A DNA stretch of 28,048 nt from Gnetum montanum. Its lineage: Eukaryota; Streptophyta; Gnetopsida; Gnetales; Gnetaceae. Below, piece by piece: positions 7,114-16,869 of this stretch (its first letter is position 1; the number at the start of each line of letters is the position of its first letter). The translations under genes and the position numbers were made by a program. The DNA lies in NCBI GenBank assembly GCA_015680685.1, contig MNCI01000627.1:280413-308460 (forward strand). The letters are read 5' to 3'. A model generated the notes under the pieces. That model made no database searches. It saw only the letters and a list, made by a program, of their open reading frames with translations, and was not told where the DNA came from.

Positions 7114-7943
7114 ATGGCCCCAAAGAGAGAAGCACAAAAAGGACCTTCATAGGAAGCAAGCATAAGACAAAGAGGCCAAGGCAAAGGTTGAACTGGAGGA
7201 CAAGAACCAAAACATGAGGAGCAAGAAGCCCAATTTTTAAGCATTCATCAAGACACTCTTTCTATAGAGCAATTAGCCCAAGGAGAGGCAGAGAAACCAC
7301 AAGTGCAAGGACTACACCTCAAATTATCATAGGATTGCCTCTACGCCATTCAAGAAAGATCCATCCTGACCACGATCATTGTGGAGATGAACTTTGGCAT
7401 ATTTAGTGAATTTGTTCCTAAAGTAGTAAGGACGTAGCTCCAAGAATCACCCATATGGCCTAGTAGCGAACATCTCCTCCAAGTAGTAAGGGCTCAGTGA
7501 CCAACAACAACAGTAAGTTCCACCACCGTTGTTGTAAGATTACTAACTGTTGATGAGTCATCTATAGCAAATTGCAGAAACAATTAGTTGGGGAATGAGG
7601 AAAGAGGCCAATTTGTACAAAGTTATTAACAACACCATCAAACCCATAGTTTTAGGCAATCTAGCAAGTGGATAGATTTCATTATAGTCAGGAGGTAAGC
7701 TACAATGATCACGATAGATCTCTAGGAACACTGCATCATTCTAAGTGGTGCTAGAGATTGGAGAAGGAGCCATAGTAGTGGTAATGTAGCACCAAGATGT
7801 AGTGGGAGCAACAAAGGTGATCATTGATCACATCAAGGAATCCTTCAATGTACCTGTTGTAGCACCGACAGATCTAATTGTAGCTATAAATGCTTAGATG
7901 TTAGCTAGAACCTCGATGACTCTTGCTGATCATGGGGGTGACT
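7114..7943 (+). pseudogene. Decayed 3' ORF with MAPKR start (copy B), domain core deleted
   Basis: It starts MAPKREAQKGPS then hits TAG. Later residues EEQEAQFLSIHQDT and SIEQLAQ match copy C, and SILTTIIVEMNFGIFSEFVP matches copy A. The Transposase_32-like core found in copy C is missing. The frame resumes with VIIDHIKESFNVPVVAP, equivalent to IIDHIKESFSVLVVPL in copy C. A second deletion joins the region around 7943 to sequence next to the LTR and removes the coiled-coil end. Several stops and frameshifts make it a pseudogene. Confidence 0.55.
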
Positions 7944-8070
7944 CCACTGTGGCATTAGAGAGTCATGTATATAGTTGTAAGTGTCATGTAAAACTACCTT
8001 CCAATTTTGGAAGGAACTCTATCCTCATTTTTTTAGCTCAAGGATGAGTTTTTAGTAAGTCATGAGGATA
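7944..8070 (+). other. Copy B 3' untranslated segment and polypurine tract
   Basis: CTCAAGGATGAGTTTTTAGT and then CATGAGGATA directly precede the LTR. Copy C has GCGGGGGTA and copy D CATGGGGATA at the same place. These are the likely plus-strand priming tracts. Confidence 0.5.
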
Positions 8071-8098
8071 TGATAAATCGAGTTTTTTTATCAAGAAC

Positions 8099-8180
8099 GA
8101 TATCAAGCATTTGATACTGGAGTTGCAATATCGGATCCTTGATATTAGGGCATAAGCAACAACGTCACGTATCCAATATT
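8099..8180 (+). promoter_or_regulatory. GATATC-like array, LTR B
   Basis: GATATC 8099, GATACT 8113, AATATC 8127 and GATATT 8141 have three spacings of exactly 14. AATATT at 8175 is 34 further on and 16 nt before the TATA box. Confidence 0.7.
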
Positions 8181-8196
8181 GTAGACATGTGCATGC

Positions 8197-8205
8197 CTAT
8201 AAATA
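8197..8205 (+). promoter_or_regulatory. LTR B TATA box
   Basis: CTATAAATA followed by CAACACTTAGG. Confidence 0.7.
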
Positions 8206-8340
8206 CAACACTTAGGTGCATGATCCACATATAATTTCATTTCACACTTAGCAAAATTCTGTTAGTTTGTTTTCTTGATTTTAGTACTTAGCACTTAGGA
8301 GTGTATGCTCGTAGTGTGATGTTTAGTAATTGAATGGAGT

Positions 8341-8390
8341 CTTTATTCAAGTGGAATATACTTGGACATGTTTCATGCATGGAAATAAAG
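8341..8390 (+). terminator. Poly(A) signal inside an inverted repeat, LTR B
   Basis: CTTTATT (8341-8347) pairs with AATAAAG (8384-8390). Within it CAAGT and ACTTG form a smaller hairpin. Confidence 0.5.
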
Positions 8391-8938
8391 ATCGAGATTA
8401 CTTTGCATCATTATAGCATCACTTAGTTTCTTTACTGTTTACACTTAGAATAATTTTCCTACTTTGACATAGCTTATTGTTTATTGTTTTCTCTAGTTAT
8501 TGATTCACTTTCTATGCATGTTATCATTACTGTTGTTACGTGGAATAGATATGATTGATTTCAAGCGTTAAGTGTGATTGTTTGGTAACCTAGTAGTTGC
8601 AATTGCATGAGTACAAGACATGTTCAGAGAATCAGGAATGGATGTCCATTGCATAGGCTAGATTAGATTTGTTTACCATTACTTAGATTTAGAAAGAATT
8701 CCACTTACTTTATGTTTACTAGGAGAAATATGGCCTACTCAACATCAATTATCATATGCCTCACTATGTGTTTAAACCATACGCATTGATTTTACTAACT
8801 CATGTGGGAAGACAACGATTGTGAACTCTAAACAATTACTAGTGTAATTACATTATCTTGTCCATGGAATTTGATTAGGCTATGCGTGAACACTCGTAAC
8901 TTGTATAGTTGGGTGTTGGACTACTTCACTGCTCATCA

Positions 8939-9914
8939 GCTAGGGATTTGTAAAAATGACAAATTTATATCTTCTTATTTTCTTATTACTTCTAGTTGTT
9001 GTTGCATTTCTTCTATCTAATCCTCTAAATTTTTAATAATTTGATATTTTTTTAATCAAATCTTTTGTTGCTAAAAGAGAAAGCTTCATATTCTCATTTT
9101 GATTCTTGAAGACTTTAGGTTCTAATCTTAGCTTCGTAACTTTTTTAGCTTGTTCTTCTACAAACTTGTTCAATTACATTATGTTTTTATCTACTCCTTG
9201 GCTAATATCCTTTATTAGAATAACTTTTGTTTCAAATATATTTTTTGGGACATAACCAACCTCTCCTCTCTTATCAATGAATTATTTTCCTATAAGGAAA
9301 GATCATACTTGATTCTGTTTCGAGTTGAGTAGGATGCTTTTGGCTTAGGATGATTTTTTCCTCTTTGTCCTTCATCTACGATGATCTAAAAGCTCCATTC
9401 ATCAATTATCTAGAAGGAAAGTCTAATTGCAACACCTCTATTAATTATCTATAAAATTTTATAAATAACTAATAGAAATGTTACAAAACCCCAACCTTGA
9501 GTTGTTAATTTAATAAGTAGTCATACAATCAGTGAAAATTATTAATTGGAAATATAAATAAGTAGAGCAACATAGCGCACCAAAATTCCTTATTACTTGT
9601 ATAAATAATTAAATAAAATTAGAAATTAGCATAACCAGAAAAATGTAATGCTGAAAAATTCAACTAGTCGCATCATTTAAAAGTATGTAAAATTATGTTG
9701 TTAATAACACTTGTTTCACCTTAATTAAACATTTAGAAACAAAGATATTTGCATGTGAAGTATATGAAATTTAAAAATTAAAATTAAAATAATTAGTAAA
9801 ATATTGATATATAATAAAATAATATTATTTTTCCCCAAACACATTGTTCATGCTGAAATGAAAATTGATCATTGCAACATCACAATCTAAATGACATAGA
9901 TAAAAATTTCATAT
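8939..9914. other. Spacer between copies B and C, left part: AT-rich, possible coiled-coil remnant on - strand
   Basis: On the - strand, 9033-9173 is open for 45 codons and reads as a charged helix (LNKFVEEQAKKVTKLRLE, later NQNENMKLSLL). The surrounding sequence is broken by stops. It may be a decayed coiled-coil gene or part of an older element; I do not recognise it. From about 9440 to 9914 the sequence is AT-rich and I see nothing identifiable. Confidence 0.3.
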
Positions 9915-10525
9915 CTATCATCATCTTATTCTTGTCCTAACAAAAAGGGGTCAGCTACATACACTTTTGTAATCATTTGCATTTATGAAGAGCTAGATCT
10001 TTGTTTATTTGTAGTTTCTTCCAATCATCTTCAATCATTTTTTTTAAAGATTTTCTTTGGTCTTCCTTTCAATGGATTTTTTGGAACAGTGATGTAGCAA
10101 CCTTTGTTTACAACCTCATCGTGTGATTTTCTTTGCACATGTCCAAACCATCCAAGTTGTCATTCTTGTAGCTTATCTTAAATAGAAATCATTTAAAGTC
10201 ATCCTATAATGTCCATTCTATGTAGTTTATCTTTTATAGTAACATTCAACATTTATCATAACATTTGCATTTTTGCCACATTGATTTGTTATTCATGCCT
10301 CTTTTGTACTACCCAACATTCAACATCATCTAAGATAGTAGCTTGATTACTATCCCATAAAATTTTATTTTTAATTTTACTGGTATTCTTTTATCACATA
10401 GAACACCACTAGCCTCTCTCCATTGTGACCATCCTACTTTAATTCTATTTATGATATCTTTATCAAATTTACCATCTAATTAGAGGATTGATCTTAGGTA
10501 GTGGAACTATTTGCAGTGAAGGACT
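9915..10525 (-). pseudogene. LINE (non-LTR retrotransposon) reverse-transcriptase C-terminal remnant
   Basis: Read on the - strand from about 10525, short stretches match the well-known tail of plant LINE ORF2: YLRSIL, then DGKFDKDIINRIKVGWSQW, then SGVLCDKRIPVKLKIKFYG. After about 200 decayed bases comes QLGWFGHVQRKS with NPLKGRPKK, and finally a VADP-like end. In intact elements these segments follow the catalytic RT domain, which is absent here. Frameshifts and stops separate the segments. The sequence then passes into GATGATGATAG-like repeats, as LINE 3' ends do. It is a 5'-truncated dead copy, typical of target-primed insertion. Confidence 0.8.
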
Positions 10526-10938
10526 TTTTTTCATATTTACCATACTTTATTATTAATTCATAAAATATGTACATAACTCAAATATCTAGAAAAGCACATA
10601 ATGTTTCTATTTTATAAAAATACAAATTATAGAAAAATTATTTTTCAAGTTCAGAGGATCCATCTTCTACAAATGTGATCCACCATTTACCCCATGTTTC
10701 TCTTTTGGTATTTCCCTCGCTATTTTGGGCTCTCTACATTGAAATGCAAAAGGACTCAAAACCCCTCAAATAACAAAGGTTATTTTACATTCCTATTCAT
10801 GGAGTAGAAAATTTTGGGCTAAAATTATTATGATGTGGGCTATACAAAGGTCTCAAATTAAATATTAAAAAATGTTTTAAAGTCCAAATAAGCTAAAAAA
10901 TTTTCAAAAATCTAAATTTTTTATATTTGTTCCAAGAA
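10526..10938. other. Spacer, AT-rich, nothing identified
   Basis: No reading frame, repeat or structure was found that I could support. Confidence 0.4.
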
Positions 10939-11182
10939 TCTTTGAAGTGTAGCTCTTAGTAAATGTTACTACCAAATGAATATACTAACAGGTATTGGAA
11001 TAACCTCACTAGTAACATTAAATTATCCTATTAAGTATTTAATGTCCAAAAATATCACAAAAATTCAAATGCTGTATATTTTATCTCGACATCTCTAAAG
11101 CACAATTCTGAGTTACCATCATTACGAAGGGAATATACCAATAGATACTGGACTAACCTTACTACTAACATCAAATTATCCT
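10939..11182. repeat. Two-unit degenerate tandem repeat, period 153 bp
   Basis: Units of about 90 bp at 10939-11029 and 11092-11182 align without large gaps; both end in AAATTATCCT. Best-matching core: GGAATAACCTCACTAGTAAC versus GGACTAACCTTACTACTAAC. A partial third match, AATAGCCTCACTACTAACAT, lies near 11221. Confidence 0.6.
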
Positions 11183-11512
11183 TGTGACCTCAAATGAGAT
11201 ACTCATGGTTAAGTCTTGGCAATAGCCTCACTACTAACATCCTGAGCGACCAAGGCACATGCATCAATAGAAGGATAGGTCTTGATTATGCCTTATTGCA
11301 CATCACTGAACTTAACTACTCAATCCATAGTCTTGGTTAGTTTTGTAGCCTCACATGAACTTGCGAACTAAGAGTCAAGGTAGGAAGTTCATCTAAATCT
11401 TTGTTCTCATGGAATGGGTTTCATTAAGAAACACTCTACTATTGCATGTAGATGGGGGCATGTGAAAGACTCATTGCTTCCAAAATATTTTCAAGATAGC
11501 CAAAAGTTCATT
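11183..11512. other. Flank of LTR C, nothing identified
   Basis: Apart from the partial repeat match near 11221, no gene, repeat or primer binding site is seen up to the end of LTR C. Confidence 0.4.
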
Positions 11513-12102
11513 CATGAGTAGTGGAGTAGTCCAACACCCAACCATACGAGTTACAACTATTCATTTGTAGCCTGATCAAATTCCTTGAACAAGGCAATGT
11601 AACTATGCTAGTAATTGGTAAGAGTTCTCAATCGTTTTCTTCCCATGTGAGTTAGTAAAATCAATGTGTATGATTTAACTTATGGTGAGGCATATGATAA
11701 TTGATGTGGAGTAGGCCATATTTCTCATAGTAAATATAAGGTAAGAGTAAAGGTTTCTAATTCTAAGTAATAGTAAACAAATCTAATCTAGCCTATGCGA
11801 TAACCAACTAGTCCTAACCTTCCATTCACACCTTGGAATTCATGTAACTACTCTTGGGATTACCAAGTACCACACTATTGGGCATACCAAGTGATAGTAC
11901 TACTAGGTTACTAAGTATTTACACATAAGTTCTCAAGATCAGTCATACTTATTCCACTTACCAATAGGCATAGTAAATTACATAGAAAGTAAATAAGTAA
12001 CTAATGAAAACAATAAACATTAGGCTAAGTGAAAATAGTAAATTTATTCTAAGTATAAACAATAAAGACTAAGTGATGCTACAATTATGTAGAGTAATCT
12101 CG

Positions 12103-12156
12103 ATCTTTATTTCCATGCATGAAATGTGTTCAAGTACATTCCACTTGAATAAAGAT
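12103..12156 (-). terminator. Poly(A) signal in a 9-bp inverted repeat, LTR C
   Basis: On the + strand, ATCTTTATT (12103-12111) and AATAAAGAT (12148-12156) are perfect complements. On the transcribed strand the AATAAA is in the 3' arm. CAAGT and ACTTG pair inside. Confidence 0.55.
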
Positions 12157-12289
12157 TTTGTTCAATTATTAAATGTCACATTGTGGGCATACACTCCTAA
12201 GTGCTAAGTGGTAAAATCAAGAAAACAAACTAACAAAATTTTGGTAAGTGTGGAATGAAACTATGTGTGGACGGCATGCTTAAGTGTTG

Positions 12290-12298
12290 TATTTATAG
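12290..12298 (-). promoter_or_regulatory. LTR C TATA box
   Basis: TATTTATAG on the + strand, i.e. CTATAAATA in the element's sense. Confidence 0.7.
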
Positions 12299-12314
12299 GC
12301 CCTTACATGTTCAT

Positions 12315-12382
12315 GATATCAAATACTTGACATCATAGCTTATGCCTTGATATTAGGGATCTGATATCACAACTTCGATATC
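12315..12382 (-). promoter_or_regulatory. GATATC-like array, LTR C
   Basis: On the + strand GATATC 12315, GACATC 12329, GATATT 12349, GATATC 12363 and GATATC 12377 give spacings of 14, 20, 14 and 14. The array lies 16 nt from the TATA box. Confidence 0.75.
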
Positions 12383-12614
12383 ATAGCTGGTCAAAAATAT
12401 GATTTATCATACCCCCGCTACTAACTAAAAACTCATCCTTGAGTTAAAACAAAATGAGAATAGAGTTCCGTATAAAATGTGAGGTAGATTCATATGACAC
12501 TGACTCTGATATACATGACTCTCTAATGCCACAATGGAGTTTTACAAAAATGATACGACTCATGACATAACAACTTTACAAAAAGAACAAAATTTGGTGA
12601 AGTTGGATGTAGCC

Positions 12615-15371
12615 TTATGTTGTTTTAGGTGATGATGGCTCTTCCATTGGTTGCTTCCTCTTCTCATTAGGCTTTTGAAATCTGTATTGTTTTAGGAGTG
12701 CCTAAAGTTTTTCTTCTTTCATTTTGGGATCATGAACTATCCATGTTGATGAACCAATGTTTGATGGAGTCAGCATGTCTCATGGGCATGGAAGCTATGG
12801 AAACATTTGGTTTGCTTTGACATACTAAGCTACAAATTACCTTCTTTCTTCCTCAAATGCTCTAGCCTTTTCTATTAATTCATGATATTCTGATTATCTT
12901 CTAGCTAGGTTTGCTGCTACATCTTTTTTCCCATGGTAACCAGCCTTTACTACTTCTAGTTCAGAGTTTGCTACTTGGAGTTTTTGCAAAGCATCTTTTT
13001 GATCTACAAACTCTTTCTCATACAAGGCATAGGTGGCTGCTACTTGATGTTCTAGCTAGTTTCTAGGCCTACTTGCTATTAACATGGCCAAGTTAGCGTA
13101 ATGAAGATTAGCTAACCCCATGTACTCTTTCAAGTCCTAAATCTACAAGTCTTTATTTTTTACTTTTGCCCAGTGAACAAGGGCATAGCTATCTAGGATG
13201 GGTTGCCAATTAGGATTTGGTGCTGACATCAAACTAATTTTGGCCTTTGCCATCTAGATTTCTTTCTTGTTGATTTGTCTATACATGCTCACCTAGTCTC
13301 GAAAGTGTTTCTTAAGCCTTTCATGTTTCTTTGCCTTGTTTTGTCACACGTTGATTTCAATGGTTGATTTTTGTCAGATGGTGCGTACCTCATCCATATT
13401 GAGGGTTTTATTTTCTCTTATGAGGTTGCTCATGTCCTAGTTGATCCTCACCAGTTGTTCCCTTACCTAGTGGATGCTTTCTTTTAGGATTTTTTTTTTG
13501 CTTTTCCATAGTGGTGAAACTTAAGTTGTCAATAGCAAGTTACTTGTTTTCTTCTTAAACTATGGTAAGTACCTTTACGTGTGCATATGTTTATGCTTCA
13601 GCTACAAAGGAATTCCATACTGCTTTCTCCTTCTCATCTACCAATTGTTTATTTTGGTTAATTAGTCTACTGATTTTTTCTATTTTGAATTGCTCAATTT
13701 GGTGAAGCGTAAAAAATTTTGTGGGATTTCTTCTTTCAGCTCTCACAGCTACTAGCTCTTCTTGTAGTTTCAAAACTTCTACTTCCACATGCTTTGCCCT
13801 GGTCTTTGCCATGACTAGTTTTCCTTTAGTAGTTATGAGTTTAGATTGTATTATAGTGACATCATTAGGGATATCAAATAGTGTTGTCATTACTTGTCTT
13901 GTTTGTAGTAGTCTATGAAGCACATCCTCATGACTAGAAGGAGTCATCAAGGTTTTGGCTAACATTTGAGTATCTTTGGCTTCAGTGTGATCCATCAATG
14001 GTACAACAAGTACACTGAAGGATTCCTTGATGTGATCTATGATCATCTCTACTACTCTTGTTGCATCCTAGTGCAACATTATCACAATTGTGGCTTTTTC
14101 TTTAGTCTCTAGCACCACTTGGAATGATGCAATGTTCCCATTGATCTATTGTGATCATACCTCTTCTCTTGACTGTAATGAAATCTGTCCACTTGTTGGA
14201 TTAGTTGAAACTATGAGCCTGATGGTGCTATTGATAACTCTACATAGATTAGCATCTTCCTTAGTTCCCTAGCTAATTGTTTTTGCAATATGCTATAGAT
14301 GGCTCATTGACGGTCTATAATTTTACAACAATGGTGGAGGAGCTTGCTATTCTAGTTGTTGCTACTATTACTATTGGCCGTTGGGCACTGCTTGCTATTG
14401 TTTTCATTGTTGCTCTTATTCTTGTTCTTACTCTTGCTCTTCACCATGGTATTTCCTTGGTGGAGCTGGTTTGAGCAACTTAGCGTATGAAGTATTTTGG
14501 GCTTTCCTGGAAATGTCATTAGTATATCCCAGGATTCTAGCTTGCACAGCTTCCTAATAAGGAAAGGAAATGGAAGTGTTGGTTTTCCTACCTTATTCTC
14601 TTCAAATCGACTTTGGATTTCCATGAAGTATAGTTGTGCAAGGTTAATATTGTATTTTCCCATCAAAATCGCACTACCTCTAGTTGCATAAGTTGATAGT
14701 CGATTGAGTTCTTTTGTTGGGAATAGGTGATAAGTGCCAATTTTAAAGTATATCCTGTCCTCTAGAGTTAGCTCATTATAGCCTTTATCTTCTTTGTAAT
14801 AAGCCTATTTCAACCATAGCTTTCTGGTTTCAGGAATAGATCAGATGGATAGATGTGCTAACCACACCCCTTTGTTGGATATGTATAGAGCTTTTGTAAT
14901 TATCTTAATTAAGAATGACACTAAGATTCTTTTAATGTTGACAGTAGTACCCTCTTCTTTGATATACCAAAATTAGTAAGTCTATCCAAGGTACCATTGA
15001 CCATTCTGTGATAGGATAGACCATAGTGGTGATGCTTGGAGTTGCATCCATACTGCTTTAGGAACGAATTCCACAAACAAGCCAAAGCTCATTTTCACAA
15101 TCATCATGGTCAAGATGGATCTTTCTTGAATTACTATGATAACATGAGGCATTTTTCTTTAACTTGTGATTCATTTGCCTCTTCTTGGGCTAATTGTCCT
15201 ATAGCAGGAGTGTCTTGATGAATGCTAAATGATTGTGTTTCCTCCTCCTCATGTTCTGGTTCTTGGCCTTCATTTGGGCCTCTCCCTTGGCCTTTGGTCT
15301 CTTACTTGTTCCTTGTGAAGGTCCTCCGTATGCTTCTCCTCTTCTTGGAGTTGTTGGTGATTGTTTGAAAT
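12615..15371 (-). pseudogene. 3' ORF with Transposase_32-like domain and long coiled coil (copy C), separated from its ATG by an insertion
   Basis: Read leftward, the N-terminal part ends EEEETQSFSIHQDTPAIGQ. After stops, EEGTTVNIKRILVSF opens the domain. Its best part is KGYNELTLEDRIYFKIGTYH, then FPTKELNRLSTYATRGSAIL, then GKYNINLAQLYFMEI and PFPFLIRKLC (about 14350-14800). The Y-N-I-N ... P-F-P-F-L-I-x-x-L-C pattern is that of plant proteins named 'putative plant transposon protein'. A 151-codon frame (13591-14046) is helical and charged, including IEQFKIEKISRLINQNKQLV. The rest is coiled coil to about 12800, and the end is MEEPSSPKTT with a stop at 12615-12617. The start codon lies at 18739-18741 beyond the insertion. 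Many stops make it dead. The molecular function of this domain is not established. Confidence 0.65.
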
Positions 15372-15410
15372 GCGACTATTAACGTTGGAAGCCCAATGGT
15401 CTTATGACTT

Positions 15411-15430
15411 GGGGGGGGGGGGGGGGTGGG
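15411..15430 (+). repeat. Homopolymer run of 16 G followed by TGGG
   Basis: It lies 40 bases inside the left edge of the insertion. Sequencing or assembly length error is likely at such a run. Confidence 0.6.
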
Positions 15431-15504
15431 TCCAAAAATCAAAGGTGTTCAAATAGGGTTTAGGTGCTTGTTGGTCTCTAGTAACACCAAGGCTCAGATA
15501 CTTC

Positions 15505-16640
15505 CAAATAGACTCAGTAGTTATAAAATATACTAGACGTGAGTATGTGTTTGTTATTGCAAATGTTGAAATGATTGGGTTGTGTCTAAAACTGTAATTA
15601 ACTATCATAAAGGAGACTCAACCAACTTTGTCAAACACTATGAGTTGTTGGAGATTCCTGTTTTGTTTAATCACTTAGTTTATACAGTCCTTATAATAGC
15701 TACTTGTAACAAATAAAATTTCACAAAAAACATTTAAGCACAATTCTACCAATCTACTCCTAATTTTCCCTAGAGCGAAGTTTCCATAAGGAAACTACAA
15801 ATAGAGCATGATTCAATGGACTTAAAAAGAGAAAGAAAAGAAAGTGGAATTGTGTGAAATCTCAAATATTTAAGCAAGATAAATTGACACGAGGAAACAC
15901 TTCATAATAAAGTTATTCCTAATTTAATAACTACGAATTGTCCAAACTTCTTGAGCTTAACAAGTAATTTCATAAAGGCAACCTAATTATACTACCAAAA
16001 ATTGCTACGTAAACTACAATGTACAAGTCTCTATTTTGGCTAGTTAATAGTTGTCAAAGATTGCATTCAATAGAGCTTTCAAAAAATTCTATAATTTCTT
16101 GATTGAAACACTAAGACAATAAACTTTTAAAATAAATAAGCTATTTTAGTCCCATCAAAATACCAAAGATTTTCTTAGATTCTCTATGCTCAAAACAAGC
16201 AATTTCATTAAGACATTATTATTAAATTGCTCTTGAGGCTTTTCAACAACATAAGCTGTTTTTTGGCTAATCTTAATAGGAGTCTAATATTACGCAAAAA
16301 TAGAGCTATAAAAGCAACCTAGGAAAAATCCAAAAATTAAATGCCAAGCATGATACTACATAAACCACTAGCCAAGTAAGTAAAACAAAATTGGAAGAAA
16401 GGAACTCACAATATTTAAACAAAGTAGTCAAATTGATGTCTTTAGCAAGCCATCTTACAAGTAATTTTCAATTGTCTTTTTCCCGATCTTCCTCCCTCCT
16501 CATTGTACCCTCGAAGCCCCTTTTATAGTGACTTTAGGGTAGTTACAATCATCATAAAAAGTTAAAGTGGATTACAAATATCTAAGGGATTAATTTATAA
16601 CCACCCTAGGAAGCTATAACTTCTATGAGAATTTTAAGCC
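15505..16640 (-). mobile_element. Possible LTR-type segment inside the insertion
   Basis: On the - strand a TATA box CTATAAAAGG (16519-16528) is followed by a long AT-rich untranslated region. Near 15510-15500 comes TTTGGAAGTATCTGAGCC, which loosely resembles the plant primer binding site TGGTATCAGAGCC. This order fits a 5' LTR plus PBS, but the similarity is imperfect and no second LTR is seen. Confidence 0.3.
16519..16528 (-). promoter_or_regulatory. TATA box on the - strand within the insertion
   Basis: CTATAAAAGGGGCTTCGAGG in the reverse sense is a strong plant-type TATA with GC-rich flank. Confidence 0.5.
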
Positions 16641-16847
16641 ATGATTGGCAAGTGTCTCATGAGAAATCACAAATATCAAGGAAAAATAATTATAGCTTCT
16701 TATGAAAGTTATATTTATCCCAAAAATGAAATTATATTTATCTAAAGCTTGTAAATCCTTCCCTTTCAAACTATAAACCTTACCCCTTTTTACATGTTTA
16801 AAAGCTTTACATTCTTTAAAAATAATTTTTTATAAAAAAATATCACT

Positions 16848-16869
16848 ATTAAGGTTGCGTAACCTTAAT
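16848..16869. other. 9-bp perfect inverted repeat, 4-nt spacer
   Basis: ATTAAGGTT and AACCTTAAT around GCGT. No poly-T run follows, so it is not an obvious Pol III terminator. Role unknown. Confidence 0.5.

Larger units (their letters stand above)
4592..8938 (+). mobile_element. Copy B of the same retrotransposon family, 5' truncated at the protease
   Basis: It starts in the middle of a retropepsin directly after the end of LTR A, then follows the family order: T-rich tract, conserved noncoding region, double hairpin, internal promoter with GATATC array, intron, ATGGCCCC ORF remnant, 3' LTR (8071-8938). Its LTR is closer to that of copy C than to A or D. The missing 5' part may lie beyond copy A, outside the window. 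Confidence 0.7.
8071..8938 (+). mobile_element. 3' LTR of copy B (about 868 bp)
   Basis: It starts TGATAAATC and ends GCTCATCA. It has a TATA box, an AATAAAGATCGAGATTACTT block, and the terminal TATAGTTGGGTGTTGGACTA block shared with LTR C. No primer binding site follows. Confidence 0.75.
11513..12409 (-). mobile_element. 3' LTR of copy C (about 897 bp)
   Basis: On the - strand it starts TGATAAATC after GCGGGGGTA and ends near CTACTCATGA. TATA, AATAAAGATCGAGATTACT and the 3' block match LTR B closely by eye. Confidence 0.7.

Noticed and set aside
10939-11240. CRISPR-like repeat array
   Set aside because: Only two degenerate long units, no regular spacers, and a eukaryotic retrotransposon setting.
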